Source: Clostridiales bacterium
GTDB lineage: Bacteria > Bacillota > Clostridia > Saccharofermentanales > Saccharofermentanaceae
Length of the DNA: 49,538 nucleotides
Direction: 5' to 3'
Assembly: GCA_017617525.1 (NCBI GenBank)
Contig: JAFZWA010000051.1
Span: forward strand, 1 to 49,538
Each line of letters begins with the position of its first letter. Position 1 is the first letter of the stretch. Below the pieces are notes generated by a model. It did not search any database and was not told the origin of the DNA. It worked only from the letters and a program-made list of their open reading frames with translations. Of the stretch, positions 42,365 through 49,538 are shown one piece after another. The position numbers were made by a program, and so were the translations under genes.

Positions 42365-43156
42365 TTATTTTCTTGCCAGTTCCAGATCCATTATATCCTT
42401 TATCGTGATCGTTCCGCCATGACGATCGATCGCTTCTTCAATTCTACTGAAAAACTCATTTCTGATCTTTTCTTCGATCGCGATGTGATCCGAATATGTT
42501 CCCAGAAGCTGCGTGTATTCTTTTGCCGTGAACACTCTTTCCCGATAGAAAAGATAACACTTGATATCCTTGAAACCGTACTTTTCCGGGATCTCGGAAA
42601 TGCTCTTCGCGTCCTCTTCCGTGAATTGTTTTCTCGAACCGGATTTGATCCCGTAATGCTTGTTGTAGTACTCTTCGTAAAGCGCGTTGATCTCGCTCAC
42701 GAGTTCAGGCATATCCGAACTGATACACGGTCTGTTCGCGAATCTGGCAAAAGCACCGCCCTCTTTCAGGATCGAGTGCACTTTCGGATATCCGATCTCC
42801 TCCGGTACCCAGTGAAAAGCTGTCGCAGAAAAGACGAGATCGTACTTGTCTTTTTCAAGTTCAACGTCTTCAAACTTACCTGTAAGCACGCTGAACGTAT
42901 AGTCCTTAAACTTCTCTTTCAGAAGCTCGGAAAAGTTCTCGCCGTACTCGACTGCCGTGACTTCGCATCCGGTCTTAAGCACTGGAAGTGTCGCCTGACC
43001 ACTGCCGCTTCCGACCTCGACAACACGGCTGTTTTCATCGATCTTTACATAATCGAAGATCGCCTTATAAAGGTCATCCACATAGCCCGGACGCATCTTT
43101 TCATAAAGAGATACTTTGGTATCAAAAGTGGCTCCCAGTTCTTTTCGGTTATCCAT
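42365..43156 (-). CDS. Class I SAM-dependent methyltransferase
   Basis: 263 residues. Motif I is VVEVGSGSGQATLPVL (about 40-55), motif II/post-I includes VTAVEYG, and motif IV is DLVFSATAFHWV (about 108-119). The helical C-terminal domain has NALYEEYYNKHYG. It resembles ubiquinone/menaquinone-type methyltransferases acting on small molecules; the substrate is unknown. GGAGG is 5 bases before the ATG. Confidence 0.85.
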   Translation of the reverse strand: MDNRKELGATFDTKVSLYEKMRPGYVDDLYKAIFDYVKIDENSRVVEVGSGSGQATLPVLKTGCEVTAVEYGENFSELLKEKFKDYTFSVLTGKFEDVELEKDKYDLVFSATAFHWVPEEIGYPKVHSILKEGGAFARFANRPCISSDMPELVSEINALYEEYYNKHYGIKSGSRKQFTEEDAKSISEIPEKYGFKDIKCYLFYRERVFTAKEYTQLLGTYSDHIAIEEKIRNEFFSRIEEAIDRHGGTITIKDIMDLELARK

Positions 43157-43171
43157 GTTTCCTCCGATAAT

Positions 43172-43855
43172 TCAGTCTGCATGCCGCAGATCGTTCAAAG
43201 TTTCTTCCGTCTCGACCGGGATCCAGTGACCTTCCACACAGATCTTCGGACCGAGCTCACGGATCTTATCCGCAAGCTTCATGCTGCGTGCTTTATCTTT
43301 CGGTCCATCCGGGAATTCACTGCATGCCGAATCCCCGAGGAAAAGCACTTTGTCGTCACAGATATAAACAAGTGTCGCGTCATCGGTATGCGGGGAAACG
43401 CTTTCCAGTATCTTCACTGTACACCCGCCGAGATCAAGTGTCATCTCTCCCTCAAAAACCATATCCGAAGGTACGACGATCACTTCCTTGTTTCCCGCAT
43501 ATTCTTCTCGAATACTCTCTGTGATCGAAAGAAATTCCGCGGGTCCGTTTGTCTCGATCTTATTCTTCCATTCGACGAGATATTCATTCGTTCTTTTATT
43601 TGAAAGGCACAGCCCGTGCACCGCGTGCATCGCAAACGTGTGGTCCCAGTGCCAGTGCGTAAGGACCGTAAGATCCGGAAGCGGAAGTCCTTCTTTTTCC
43701 AGAAGCTCGTAGAACTCATTTACATGAAGATCAGAGTGTCCCGCGTCGATCGCAAGGCTCCAGTTCTCGCCCTTTACGTAACCGATATTCGGGCGGTCTC
43801 TTCTTTCTTCATGGGTCATGTACCATATATGTTCAGACAGTTTTTTCAGTTCCAT
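43172..43855 (-). CDS. Metallo-beta-lactamase-fold hydrolase
   Basis: 227 residues from the ATG at 43855 with AGGAGAG upstream. HWHWDHTFAMHAVHG (near 70) is the HxHxDH metal motif, and SPHTDDATLVYICDDKVLFLGDSA supplies the later His and bridging Asp. A final His is in CVEGHWIPV. The family includes hydrolases of thioesters, lactones and similar; no specific substrate can be assigned. 15 bases downstream of its neighbour in the train. Confidence 0.85.
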   Translation of the reverse strand: MELKKLSEHIWYMTHEERRDRPNIGYVKGENWSLAIDAGHSDLHVNEFYELLEKEGLPLPDLTVLTHWHWDHTFAMHAVHGLCLSNKRTNEYLVEWKNKIETNGPAEFLSITESIREEYAGNKEVIVVPSDMVFEGEMTLDLGGCTVKILESVSPHTDDATLVYICDDKVLFLGDSACSEFPDGPKDKARSMKLADKIRELGPKICVEGHWIPVETEETLNDLRHAD

Positions 43856-43878
43856 ATTTTCTCTCCTGCAGCCAAGGT

Positions 43879-44253
43879 TCACACGATCGAGTATCCCTCT
43901 TCTGCCAATACGTTTAATGCTTTTTCAAAGTTCTCTTCTTTCACGAGAATGTAGTCCGTGTTATATGTCGACACGGCGAAGATCCCGATCTTGTGCTCGG
44001 CCAGGATCCCCGAAATCTTGGACAGGATCCCGATCAGCGAGAAGTCAAGAACTCCCGAGATGCGAAATCCTTTCCAGCCGTCATCGCGTTCAATCGTTTC
44101 TTGCGGAGTGTCTTCTGTCTTACATACCAGCGATAATTCTTCGTCCGTTTTTCCGATGAAAAAGAACTCCGATTGCATATCAATATCCGATACATTTTTT
44201 ACTTTGCATACGGTCAGTTTGTAAGGCAGTTTTTTCAATTCCAAGTTGCTCAT
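43879..44253 (-). CDS. ACT-domain (CASTOR-type) protein
   Basis: 124 residues. An N-terminal half with TVCKVKNVSDIDMQSEFFFI and a C-terminal ACT domain (about 68-124: GVLDFSLIGILSKISGILAEHKIGIF). Such proteins bind small molecules, often amino acids, and act as regulators; no catalytic site is visible. GGAG precedes the ATG. Confidence 0.8.
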   Translation of the reverse strand: MSNLELKKLPYKLTVCKVKNVSDIDMQSEFFFIGKTDEELSLVCKTEDTPQETIERDDGWKGFRISGVLDFSLIGILSKISGILAEHKIGIFAVSTYNTDYILVKEENFEKALNVLAEEGYSIV

Positions 44254-44274
44254 ATTTCACTCCGATCCGATCCA

Positions 44275-45147
44275 TCACGCGTGTGAAAGATCCGGGAAAT
44301 AAAGTTTCTCACTTTCGATAGCTTTCAGATCTTCTCCCATGTAGAAAAGTCTGTAGTCATCCGCGCCGTCGTACAGTTCAGAATCACATATCTTCTTATC
44401 TTCATCAAGAGGGGTGAATCCGAGTTTGCAGCACTCGATATCCAAACGCTTAAGAACATCAGTAAGAGCGATCTTTTCCTTGCACAAAACAGACTGCAGA
44501 GTCGCGCAATCTTCCTCCATCTCAAGCACGATAAAACAATCGATATCTTCAGCATAGAAGACATTATCGAACCACATCGTATAGAACATCTGAAGTCCGT
44601 ACTTGTTGATCTGCTCGAAAGAAGAATTCGGCGCGCTTTCACGGACAAGATCCATGTACTGCTGCTTTTTCTCTTCGCCAAAATCGCTGATCGGCTTAAA
44701 TCTCGTATCCGCTTTTTCGCCTTTACAGAACTCGTCTTTCACGAAGTATCTGTACTCATTTATCATCTGAAAACCCATCTTCTGATAGAAGCCCAAAGCA
44801 TCCAGATTTCCGAACAGATAGATGCCGTCGCATTTGCCTTCATACTCTGCGATCACGCTCTTGATGATCTTTCCTGCAAGGCCCTGTTTTCGGTAATTTT
44901 CATCCGTCATGACAGTACCGAACTGGATGTAGTTTTTCACGACACCGTTCTGCATGAACTGCATCCGGTTCGCGGAAACATTGGAGATGATCTTCCCATC
45001 TTCCACGATGGAATAGGGGATGTAATCACCTTCGAAATGTCCCTTCGTGACCCAGGGTTCAAAATCGAATCCGAAGGTCTTTTGTGTTAGATCATTTAGC
45101 ATATGACGGGACGCATCGTCCCGCATGTAATTACTTATTCGTTCCAT
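44275..45147 (-). CDS. GNAT-family acetyltransferase (two-domain)
   Basis: 290 residues. An N-terminal GNAT core contains FGTVMTDENYRKQGLAGKII (acetyl-CoA P-loop RKQGLAG, about 88-94), followed by GIYLFGNLDALGFYQKMGF. A C-terminal domain of about 130 residues (ALTDVLKRLDIECCKLGFTP) is less conserved. AGGAG lies upstream. First of six GNAT genes in this stretch counted from the left. Substrate unknown. Confidence 0.85.
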   Translation of the reverse strand: MERISNYMRDDASRHMLNDLTQKTFGFDFEPWVTKGHFEGDYIPYSIVEDGKIISNVSANRMQFMQNGVVKNYIQFGTVMTDENYRKQGLAGKIIKSVIAEYEGKCDGIYLFGNLDALGFYQKMGFQMINEYRYFVKDEFCKGEKADTRFKPISDFGEEKKQQYMDLVRESAPNSSFEQINKYGLQMFYTMWFDNVFYAEDIDCFIVLEMEEDCATLQSVLCKEKIALTDVLKRLDIECCKLGFTPLDEDKKICDSELYDGADDYRLFYMGEDLKAIESEKLYFPDLSHA

Positions 45148-45182
45148 ATTTTCTCCTATGAACGGAACTAAATCTTGTTCCG

Positions 45183-45596
45183 TTATCTTTTCTTAAATCT
45201 CATTACCACATACTGTTCCGAGAAACCCAAGCTCTTCCAGAACGCAACACCTGCCTCGTTCCACGGCAGAACATCCAGTTCGATCGTGTCTGTTCCCAGA
45301 TACTCAAGCAACGCCTGAAAAGCACTCTTCCCATAGTGTTTTCTACGCTGTTCCCGGTCGATGTAAAACTGCCTCAGATAAAGTGGTTCCGCGGTTCTGT
45401 CGACCAGCGCGTATCCGACGATCTCGTCCTCTTCCTTGAAAAAGTACGTGTCATAATCGCCCTCGAGAAAACCTTTCATCCGCTCCGTAAGCTGTGAAAG
45501 ATCCATCGGGTTGCTGCTTCTTTCATCCTCGATCAGACACTTATTCATGCGTGCCAGAACTGAAACATCTTCAATTGTGCATTTCTCGATTTTCAT
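45183..45596 (-). CDS. GNAT-family acetyltransferase
   Basis: 137 residues from 45596, where the start overlaps the upstream stop by ATGA; a longer start at 45623 would run into that gene. Core motif DREQRRKHYGKSAFQALLEY (acetyl-CoA binding) and C-terminal WNEAGVAFWKSLGF are typical. Translational coupling with the gene upstream is expected. Substrate unknown. Confidence 0.85.
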   Translation of the reverse strand: MKIEKCTIEDVSVLARMNKCLIEDERSSNPMDLSQLTERMKGFLEGDYDTYFFKEEDEIVGYALVDRTAEPLYLRQFYIDREQRRKHYGKSAFQALLEYLGTDTIELDVLPWNEAGVAFWKSLGFSEQYVVMRFKKR

Positions 45597-46138
45597 ACTT
45601 TCTCCGTGACCTTGATCCTGCATTCCTTATCGCCCATTTTCACTGACTTGATCAGCTCAACTTCGACTTCTTTTCCTAAGACATACTCGAACATTCTCTT
45701 CGAATATCCAAGTGTGCAGTAGCACCATGCCTTCGGAAGCGTGTCCTCGACCTGATTTACGAAATCGCAGTAGCACTGCGGATACATCAGATAGTAAGAG
45801 GTGCCGTCAAATTCGAGCCAGTAACCCAGCTCCAGCGCGTTTGTTTTCTCAACAAAATCCTCTGGTGACGTCGAGGCATCGTACGCGTCTTTCACGCTCT
45901 GGATCCACTCGTATTGCGGTCCGCAAGCGCAGTCCATACGGATCGCTTTTATGGTATCGTCATCGAAGTTTTCCTCGAGAATAGCACATGTCTTCTTTGC
46001 CCATGCAAACTTCTCCTTGATATCCGCGGTTGCCTCGAGAGGATTCTCATTAGAAAACTTTTCTCCTGCTTCTTTCTGACTATGTTTTTCCATGCTTTCC
46101 AAAAGACGGATCGCATTCGGTTCATCGTTATTTGCCAT
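45593..46138 (-). CDS. Cys-rich protein of unknown function (DUF6144-like)
   Basis: 181 residues. Seven cysteines include DCACG, QCYC and WCYCTLGY; the C-terminal segment EYVLGKEVEVELIKSVKMG is typical of Firmicutes hydrolase-like families near the L-2-amino-thiazoline-4-carboxylate hydrolase group. I do not assign an activity. GGGGG precedes the ATG. It overlaps the downstream GNAT gene by 4 bases. Confidence 0.75.
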   Translation of the reverse strand: MANNDEPNAIRLLESMEKHSQKEAGEKFSNENPLEATADIKEKFAWAKKTCAILEENFDDDTIKAIRMDCACGPQYEWIQSVKDAYDASTSPEDFVEKTNALELGYWLEFDGTSYYLMYPQCYCDFVNQVEDTLPKAWCYCTLGYSKRMFEYVLGKEVEVELIKSVKMGDKECRIKVTEKV

Positions 46139-46141
46139 TGG

Positions 46142-46222
46142 TTATTCCCCCTTTAATACTTTCAGTGAATCTGCGAACTCCGTAAAATACTTCTTTATCG
46201 GTTCAAACAGATCCTGTTCCAT
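46142..46222 (-). CDS. Candidate 26-residue small ORF
   Basis: ATG at 46222 and TAA at 46144-46142 give 26 codons filling almost the whole gap between a GNAT gene and the Cys-rich gene. It starts MEQDLFEPIK and ends VLKGE. Its own upstream site (AAAGG inside the preceding stop region) is weak, and its last codons hold the GGGGG site of the next gene. It may be a coupling leader peptide or the remnant of a longer gene. Confidence 0.35.
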   Translation of the reverse strand: MEQDLFEPIKKYFTEFADSLKVLKGE

Positions 46223-46224
46223 CT

Positions 46225-46677
46225 CTAGCCTTTACCCGTAATCTCAAAACCGGTCTTCTTATACAGTTCGATCGCCTTCTTATTCCAGTCCGCAACGTGA
46301 AGAATCACGCGCTCTGTATTCATGTGTTCCAGTGCCCACAGAAGGATCTGTCGTCCATATCCCTTTCCCTGAAACTTCCGGTTCACGATCAGATCATCGA
46401 TCTCATCATTCTTCAGCGCCACGCTTCCGATGATTTCGTCATTTTCCAGAAGGAGATACACATTCTCCATCCCCTCTTCAAAGAAAGAATCATCCTGGAT
46501 AAAGTCGTAGGGCTGAATGTCCAGCGCTTCCCTCATCTCATGATAGCTATCATTGTACATGGTCCTGTACTGTTCCTGATACGCAGAAGAATACGGGACC
46601 AACTCAACCGAAGATCTCTCATCAACAGGATGCTTATATTCCATTTCATATGCCAGGACCATAAGACTCACATCCAT
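46225..46677 (-). CDS. GNAT-family acetyltransferase
   Basis: 150 residues. IVNRKFQGKGYGRQILLWAL holds the acetyl-CoA loop (Q/R-G-K-G-Y-G), and LHVADWNKKAIELYKKTGFE is the C-terminal motif B. The ATG at 46677 is immediately after GAAGG; a start at an inner Met (VSLMVLAYEM) is possible. It is 6 bases from the VOC gene. Substrate unknown. Confidence 0.83.
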   Translation of the reverse strand: MDVSLMVLAYEMEYKHPVDERSSVELVPYSSAYQEQYRTMYNDSYHEMREALDIQPYDFIQDDSFFEEGMENVYLLLENDEIIGSVALKNDEIDDLIVNRKFQGKGYGRQILLWALEHMNTERVILHVADWNKKAIELYKKTGFEITGKG

Positions 46678-46683
46678 CCTTCA

Positions 46684-47073
46684 TCAGTTCACGAACCGCA
46701 GCAGATACCCGTCCGGATCCTGTACGAGGAACTCTTTCTGTACGACGACCTCATCGTTACTTCTATAGTTACTGACCTGCATTTCACGGAACGGTTTGAT
46801 CCCCGCATCCAGAACTCTCTTGTAGATAGCGTCCACGTCAGAGACCGTCATCTCAAAGTTGATGCCTCTTCCGAAAGGATACTCAAGTTCTCCGACACTC
46901 CAGTGTCCGTTTTCCTGTTCGAGCATCATCTGGTTACCTTCCAGCGAGACAAAGATGAACTTGTTTTCCGGTCTTTCATACTCGATCGTAAAGCCCAGGA
47001 TATTCAAGTAGAAATCCTTCGTACGCTCGATATCCGTTACCGCTAATTCCGGAATTAAAGAATTGAACTTCAT
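46684..47073 (-). CDS. VOC-superfamily protein (glyoxalase/bleomycin-resistance fold)
   Basis: 129 residues, one full VOC unit of two beta-alpha-beta-beta-beta modules: ELAVTDIERTKDFYLNILGFTIE ... GYLLRFVN. The fold is shared by glyoxalases, fosfomycin and bleomycin resistance proteins and dioxygenases. Candidate metal or ligand positions cannot be settled by eye. AAGGAG lies before the ATG, overlapping the previous stop. Confidence 0.85.
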   Translation of the reverse strand: MKFNSLIPELAVTDIERTKDFYLNILGFTIEYERPENKFIFVSLEGNQMMLEQENGHWSVGELEYPFGRGINFEMTVSDVDAIYKRVLDAGIKPFREMQVSNYRSNDEVVVQKEFLVQDPDGYLLRFVN

Positions 47074-47085
47074 TCGTGCTTCTCC

Positions 47086-47529
47086 TTATTCGACTGTCCA
47101 CTCCGTCCAGTCAATATGATTGTACTTCATGACTTCATCCGCATGCTTCATGCCCAGCTTCTCATAGAAAGGAATGGCCTCCTCATTTGCGATCAGATAC
47201 ACGGCGATATCCTTCTCGCCGCCGGCCAGCTCATGCGCCATTTTCATCATCTTCGTCGCGATCCCCTGGCGCTCATACGCTCTATCTACACCCAGGTCCG
47301 TGATGTAGAGCCAATAGCAATAATCCGTCAACCCGAAAAGCACTCCTACGACGAGCCCTTCTTCGTTTCTCGCCACCAGGCTGATCGTCACCGTGTTCAC
47401 AAGCTTCGGGATCCTTTCGTAGAAACGCTCCTTCGGATACTGTGATCCCAGATCCGTCCTCTTCAGAAACTCGATGTATTCTTCTGCCGAGATGCGTTCC
47501 TCGCAGATTTTTATCTCTTCGTTTTTCAT
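47086..47529 (-). CDS. GNAT-family acetyltransferase
   Basis: 147 residues from 47529 (a GTG at 47538 is an alternative; neither has a strong site). VDRAYERQGIATKMMKMAHEL is motif A and AIPFYEKLGMKHADEVM motif B. Small single-domain GNAT with a Trp/Glu-rich end. Substrate unknown. Confidence 0.83.
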   Translation of the reverse strand: MKNEEIKICEERISAEEYIEFLKRTDLGSQYPKERFYERIPKLVNTVTISLVARNEEGLVVGVLFGLTDYCYWLYITDLGVDRAYERQGIATKMMKMAHELAGGEKDIAVYLIANEEAIPFYEKLGMKHADEVMKYNHIDWTEWTVE

Positions 47530-47541
47530 ACTAACCACACT

Positions 47542-48252
47542 TCATTCTTTTTCCAGATCTATTATCTCAAATAATCTGTCCGTTGAAACAATATTGTACG
47601 TCGACCATCCGCTCTCATCACGCTCGTTTTTCTTGTTGAGCCACGCAGACTTTATTCCGGCGTTATACGCTCCGACCACATCGGTCTCGTAGATATCTCC
47701 GACAAAAACGATGTTCTCTCTGACCTCATTCGGGTTTTCCTGAAGCGCTGTTTCTATCGCTAGTTCGAAGAATTCCCTGCTGGGTTTGATCTTGCCGAAA
47801 TCCGCGCTGGACCAGAGGTGATGGAAGTAGTTCCCGATCCCGAATCTGTTCAGCACTTCCAGAAGTGCTTCCGCGCGAAAACCACTGTTCGACAGTACAT
47901 ACATCGGTATATTCTTCCGGCTGCATGTTTGAAGGAATCTCTCGATCTCCGGATCCAGTTCGAATTCATTACAGCGCATCAGAAAATCCGCTTCTTCCTC
48001 TGCACTCATATCCACTTTTTCTCCGCCGAACTTCTTTGCGAAAAGCGGCAGTTCCACTTTTACGAAAGGATATTCTTCCCCGCTTCTATGCTTCTCAAGC
48101 AGCACCTGAAAAAGATCCTCGCCGTATTTCTTCATGTCCTCAAACGGACATTTATCCTGGTAGTAGTTCTCCCAGAACACATAAAGACCACGGTTAAAAT
48201 CCATGCTCCTTGTGTTCAGAAGCGTCTCAAAATAATCGAATATCAGAACCAT
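47542..48252 (-). CDS. HAD-superfamily hydrolase (haloacid dehalogenase/YjjG-like)
   Basis: 236 residues from 48252, where GGTGG precedes the ATG. Motif I is IFDYFETLLNT: the nucleophile Asp is present but the acid/base Asp at +2 is Phe, as in haloacid dehalogenase-type enzymes. Motif II is VLSNSG, motif III the Lys in KPSREFFELA, motif IV VFVGDIYETDVVGAYNAG. Cap helices lie at about 15-85. Phosphatase or dehalogenase activity on a small molecule is likely, not specified. 14 bases after the upstream GNAT gene. Confidence 0.83.
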   Translation of the reverse strand: MVLIFDYFETLLNTRSMDFNRGLYVFWENYYQDKCPFEDMKKYGEDLFQVLLEKHRSGEEYPFVKVELPLFAKKFGGEKVDMSAEEEADFLMRCNEFELDPEIERFLQTCSRKNIPMYVLSNSGFRAEALLEVLNRFGIGNYFHHLWSSADFGKIKPSREFFELAIETALQENPNEVRENIVFVGDIYETDVVGAYNAGIKSAWLNKKNERDESGWSTYNIVSTDRLFEIIDLEKE

Positions 48253-48266
48253 TACTATACCACCAA

Positions 48267-48980
48267 CTACTTCTCCAGCCAGTACACCGCGTAATCCGTT
48301 TCCGGAACAAATCCGTGTCCGATCGCCATCTTCGATGACATCGGATTCTGCGCGTCCCAATGCACGGTAAATCCTTTATCGTGGCTCTGTCTGAGCATCT
48401 CGAAAACACAGTGATCAGCAAGTCCTTTTCCCCTGTGTTCCTCATCCGTAAAAACATCCAGTTCCACGTGATCTTCTAAAGTCAGAAAACTCGATGACGC
48501 AGATACGACCTGTCCGTCAAACAGTACGACCGCGCCGGCCGCTCTATTAGAAAAGTCCTGATAATCCGCGTATCCTCTTCCGTGATCGAAAGGGTGCTTT
48601 TCAAAGATTTCTTCCGTAAAAGCACTGATGCTGTACCCCTCCGGAAGTGGTTTCAAATTCTTATCAGACGCAGCACAAAGTGGCTTCATCAGTTCTCTTC
48701 GAAGGATGAACTTGATCGGAAGTTTACGGATGTATTCTTCCCATTCCGAACTCATGCACACCAGTCTCGAATTATAGATCAGTTCCGGGTTTTCCGAGAT
48801 GATCTTCTCGTCCGGTTTTCCGCACAGATACGTAAATACCGTCTTATAGATCGCACCACCTGGATACGAAAATACCGACCCGAGTTTTCCTTCTTTACAT
48901 GCTGTAAGGATCAGCGGCTCAACCGAAAGAACACCGCTTCCATCCTTTTTCCAGACCTCATAAATACCCTGTGTTTCCAT
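48267..48980 (-). CDS. GNAT acetyltransferase (PF12746-type)
   Basis: 237 residues from 48980, where AGGAG is 5-6 bases upstream; a longer start overlaps the upstream gene. The N-terminal domain (1-125) is family-specific; the GNAT core has ELDVFTDEEHRGKGLADHCVFEML (R-G-K-G-L-A loop) and VHWDAQNPMSSKMAIGHGF. Members of this family often include a partially conserved substrate domain of unknown target. Two dispersed-word copies (48594, 48618) are within this gene. Confidence 0.82.
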   Translation of the reverse strand: METQGIYEVWKKDGSGVLSVEPLILTACKEGKLGSVFSYPGGAIYKTVFTYLCGKPDEKIISENPELIYNSRLVCMSSEWEEYIRKLPIKFILRRELMKPLCAASDKNLKPLPEGYSISAFTEEIFEKHPFDHGRGYADYQDFSNRAAGAVVLFDGQVVSASSSFLTLEDHVELDVFTDEEHRGKGLADHCVFEMLRQSHDKGFTVHWDAQNPMSSKMAIGHGFVPETDYAVYWLEK

Positions 48981-48988
48981 AACAACTC

Positions 48989-49538
48989 CTATCGGTTCAA
49001 ATTCTCCCACTCGGATTTCAGCAATCTGTATTCCAGACGATCCTTCATTTTTCCGTCGTGCCACTCATAATCTTTGTGCTCGGCTTCTTTGATCAATCCG
49101 TTCTTCTGCATGACACGCTCCGAGCCTTTGTTTTCCGAAAGGCAGCCCGTCATCACGCGATATACATCATCCTTTGTGAATGCATATTCAAGTACGCTTC
49201 TTAACGCTTCGGAAGTGTATCCGTTTCCCCAGTATTTCGGGTAAGTAAAGTAGCCCAGATGCACAATCTTCCCGACCGGCGTTCTGTCCACAACGGTGTA
49301 TCCGATGCTTCCCACCTGCTCATGCGTATCTTTCAGCTCCATGTGAAGGAAGTAGAACTTGCGGTCTTCCTTTGCCATGTCTGCCAGCACGTCCGCCAAC
49401 TCTTCTTTCGCCGCATCGAAGGAATCAAGCTTGATATCCTGCATATAATACATCGTCTGCTCGTCCGTCTTCAGACGGTAGTATGCGTCAATATCATCCG
49501 CAGAATAATCTCTCAATATCAGTCTGTCTGTTTCCAAA
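48989..49538 (-). CDS. RimJ/RimL-type GNAT acetyltransferase (5' end outside the window)
   Basis: At least 182 residues. It opens ETDRLILRDYSADDIDAYY, the common beginning of RimJ/L-type N-acetyltransferases, and has YWGNGYTSEALRSVLEYAF as the acetyl-CoA motif and SERVMQKNGL as motif B. The only in-window start is a TTG at the very edge without a visible site, so the true start is probably just outside the window. It ends 8 bases before the next gene. Confidence 0.85.
   Translation of the reverse strand, partial: LETDRLILRDYSADDIDAYYRLKTDEQTMYYMQDIKLDSFDAAKEELADVLADMAKEDRKFYFLHMELKDTHEQVGSIGYTVVDRTPVGKIVHLGYFTYPKYWGNGYTSEALRSVLEYAFTKDDVYRVMTGCLSENKGSERVMQKNGLIKEAEHKDYEWHDGKMKDRLEYRLLKSEWENLNR

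Larger units (their letters stand above)
3094..48625. repeat. Dispersed over-represented word AAAAGCAC / GTGCTTTT (34 copies)
   Basis: AAAAGCAC on the plus strand starts at 8532, 8924, 10180, 11582, 14090, 15893, 19935, 21916, 24007, 26409, 36343, 39349, 39561, 42750, 43341, 45318, 47336 and 48618; GTGCTTTT starts at 3094, 4355, 12348, 16031, 18177, 22965, 23705, 25515, 29458, 29899, 30989, 36598, 38111, 39146, 41489 and 48594. The base after CAC is a pyrimidine in 32 of 34 and the base before AAAA is G or C in 29. Seven copies are intergenic. This entry marks the set, not one continuous element. Confidence 0.9.

Noticed and set aside
42272-43603. 443-residue plus-strand ORF across three minus-strand genes
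   Set aside because: It spans two intergenic gaps and three genes with good ribosome binding sites on the other strand.
3094-48625. Dispersed word as a Chi or FtsK-orienting sequence
   Set aside because: Those are strongly strand-biased along a replichore; the 18:16 split here shows no bias, although a 49.5-kb window cannot settle the matter.
41367-49538. Integron cassette array
   Set aside because: Cassette arrays need attC sites of about 60 bp or more between genes; here gaps are mostly under 35 bases with overlaps, and no integrase is present.

Overview
The window reads as chromosomal DNA of an anaerobic, probably gut or rumen, member of the Clostridia (Bacillota). Supporting signs are butyrate kinase beside phosphotransacetylase, strong AGGAGG-type ribosome binding sites on nearly every gene, a CIRCE/HrcA heat-shock operator, an OmpR-type two-component system near an FtsX/MacB-type ABC exporter, and plant cell wall enzymes (GH115, GH43, feruloyl-esterase-like). 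I cannot name the species. No tRNA, rRNA, CRISPR array, insertion sequence or phage gene was recognised.

Layout. 0-3 kb: start of a secreted protein gene (minus), then buk, pta and a YfcE-type phosphoesterase (plus). 3.2-6.2 kb: two small membrane proteins followed by larB and larC, which make the nickel-pincer cofactor. 6.2-6.5 kb: an array of 61-bp hairpin repeats in a convergent gap. 6.6-9.4 kb (minus): an L-tartrate dehydratase/fumarase pair and a PlsC-like acyltransferase with a zinc-ribbon tail. 9.5-11.5 kb: ECF sigma factor, membrane anti-sigma and an Ig-like membrane protein. 11.5-15.8 kb (minus): GH115 alpha-glucuronidase and a zinc-ribbon membrane protein. 15.9-22.7 kb: response regulator, sensor kinase, DUF4349 lipoprotein (minus), and an ABC permease and ATPase. 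23-26.2 kb: two zinc-ribbon/membrane proteins, DUF937 protein, Hsp20. 26.4-31.5 kb (minus): lipoprotein, MoxR ATPase, DUF58, transglutaminase. 31.6-33.4 kb: aspS. 34-39.5 kb (minus): lipoprotein metallopeptidase and hybrid histidine kinase. 39.9-49.5 kb: one long minus-strand gene train with GH43, a cinnamoyl/feruloyl-esterase-like hydrolase, methyltransferase, MBL, ACT, VOC and HAD proteins and six GNAT acetyltransferases.

The strongest signals outside the genes are three. (1) A dispersed word, AAAAGCAC (consensus S-AAAAGCAC-Y), occurs 34 times, 18 on one strand and 16 on the other, in several reading frames and in gaps; chance predicts about 1.5. (2) Three intergenic elements downstream of genes share a conserved bulged core (CTGGT bulge, CCTC/GAGG helix, covarying 4-bp helix) inside unrelated long outer stems, so they look like a structured terminator family. 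(3) The 61-bp array has alternating subtypes and arms that can pair in more than one register.

How the genes work together: GH115, GH43 and the esterase lack signal peptides and would debranch imported glucuronoarabinoxylan fragments inside the cell; buk/pta fit acyl-phosphate energy conservation; larB/larC point to a LarA-type nickel enzyme elsewhere in the genome; the two-component system, DUF4349 lipoprotein and ABC exporter look like an envelope-stress or antimicrobial-peptide module.
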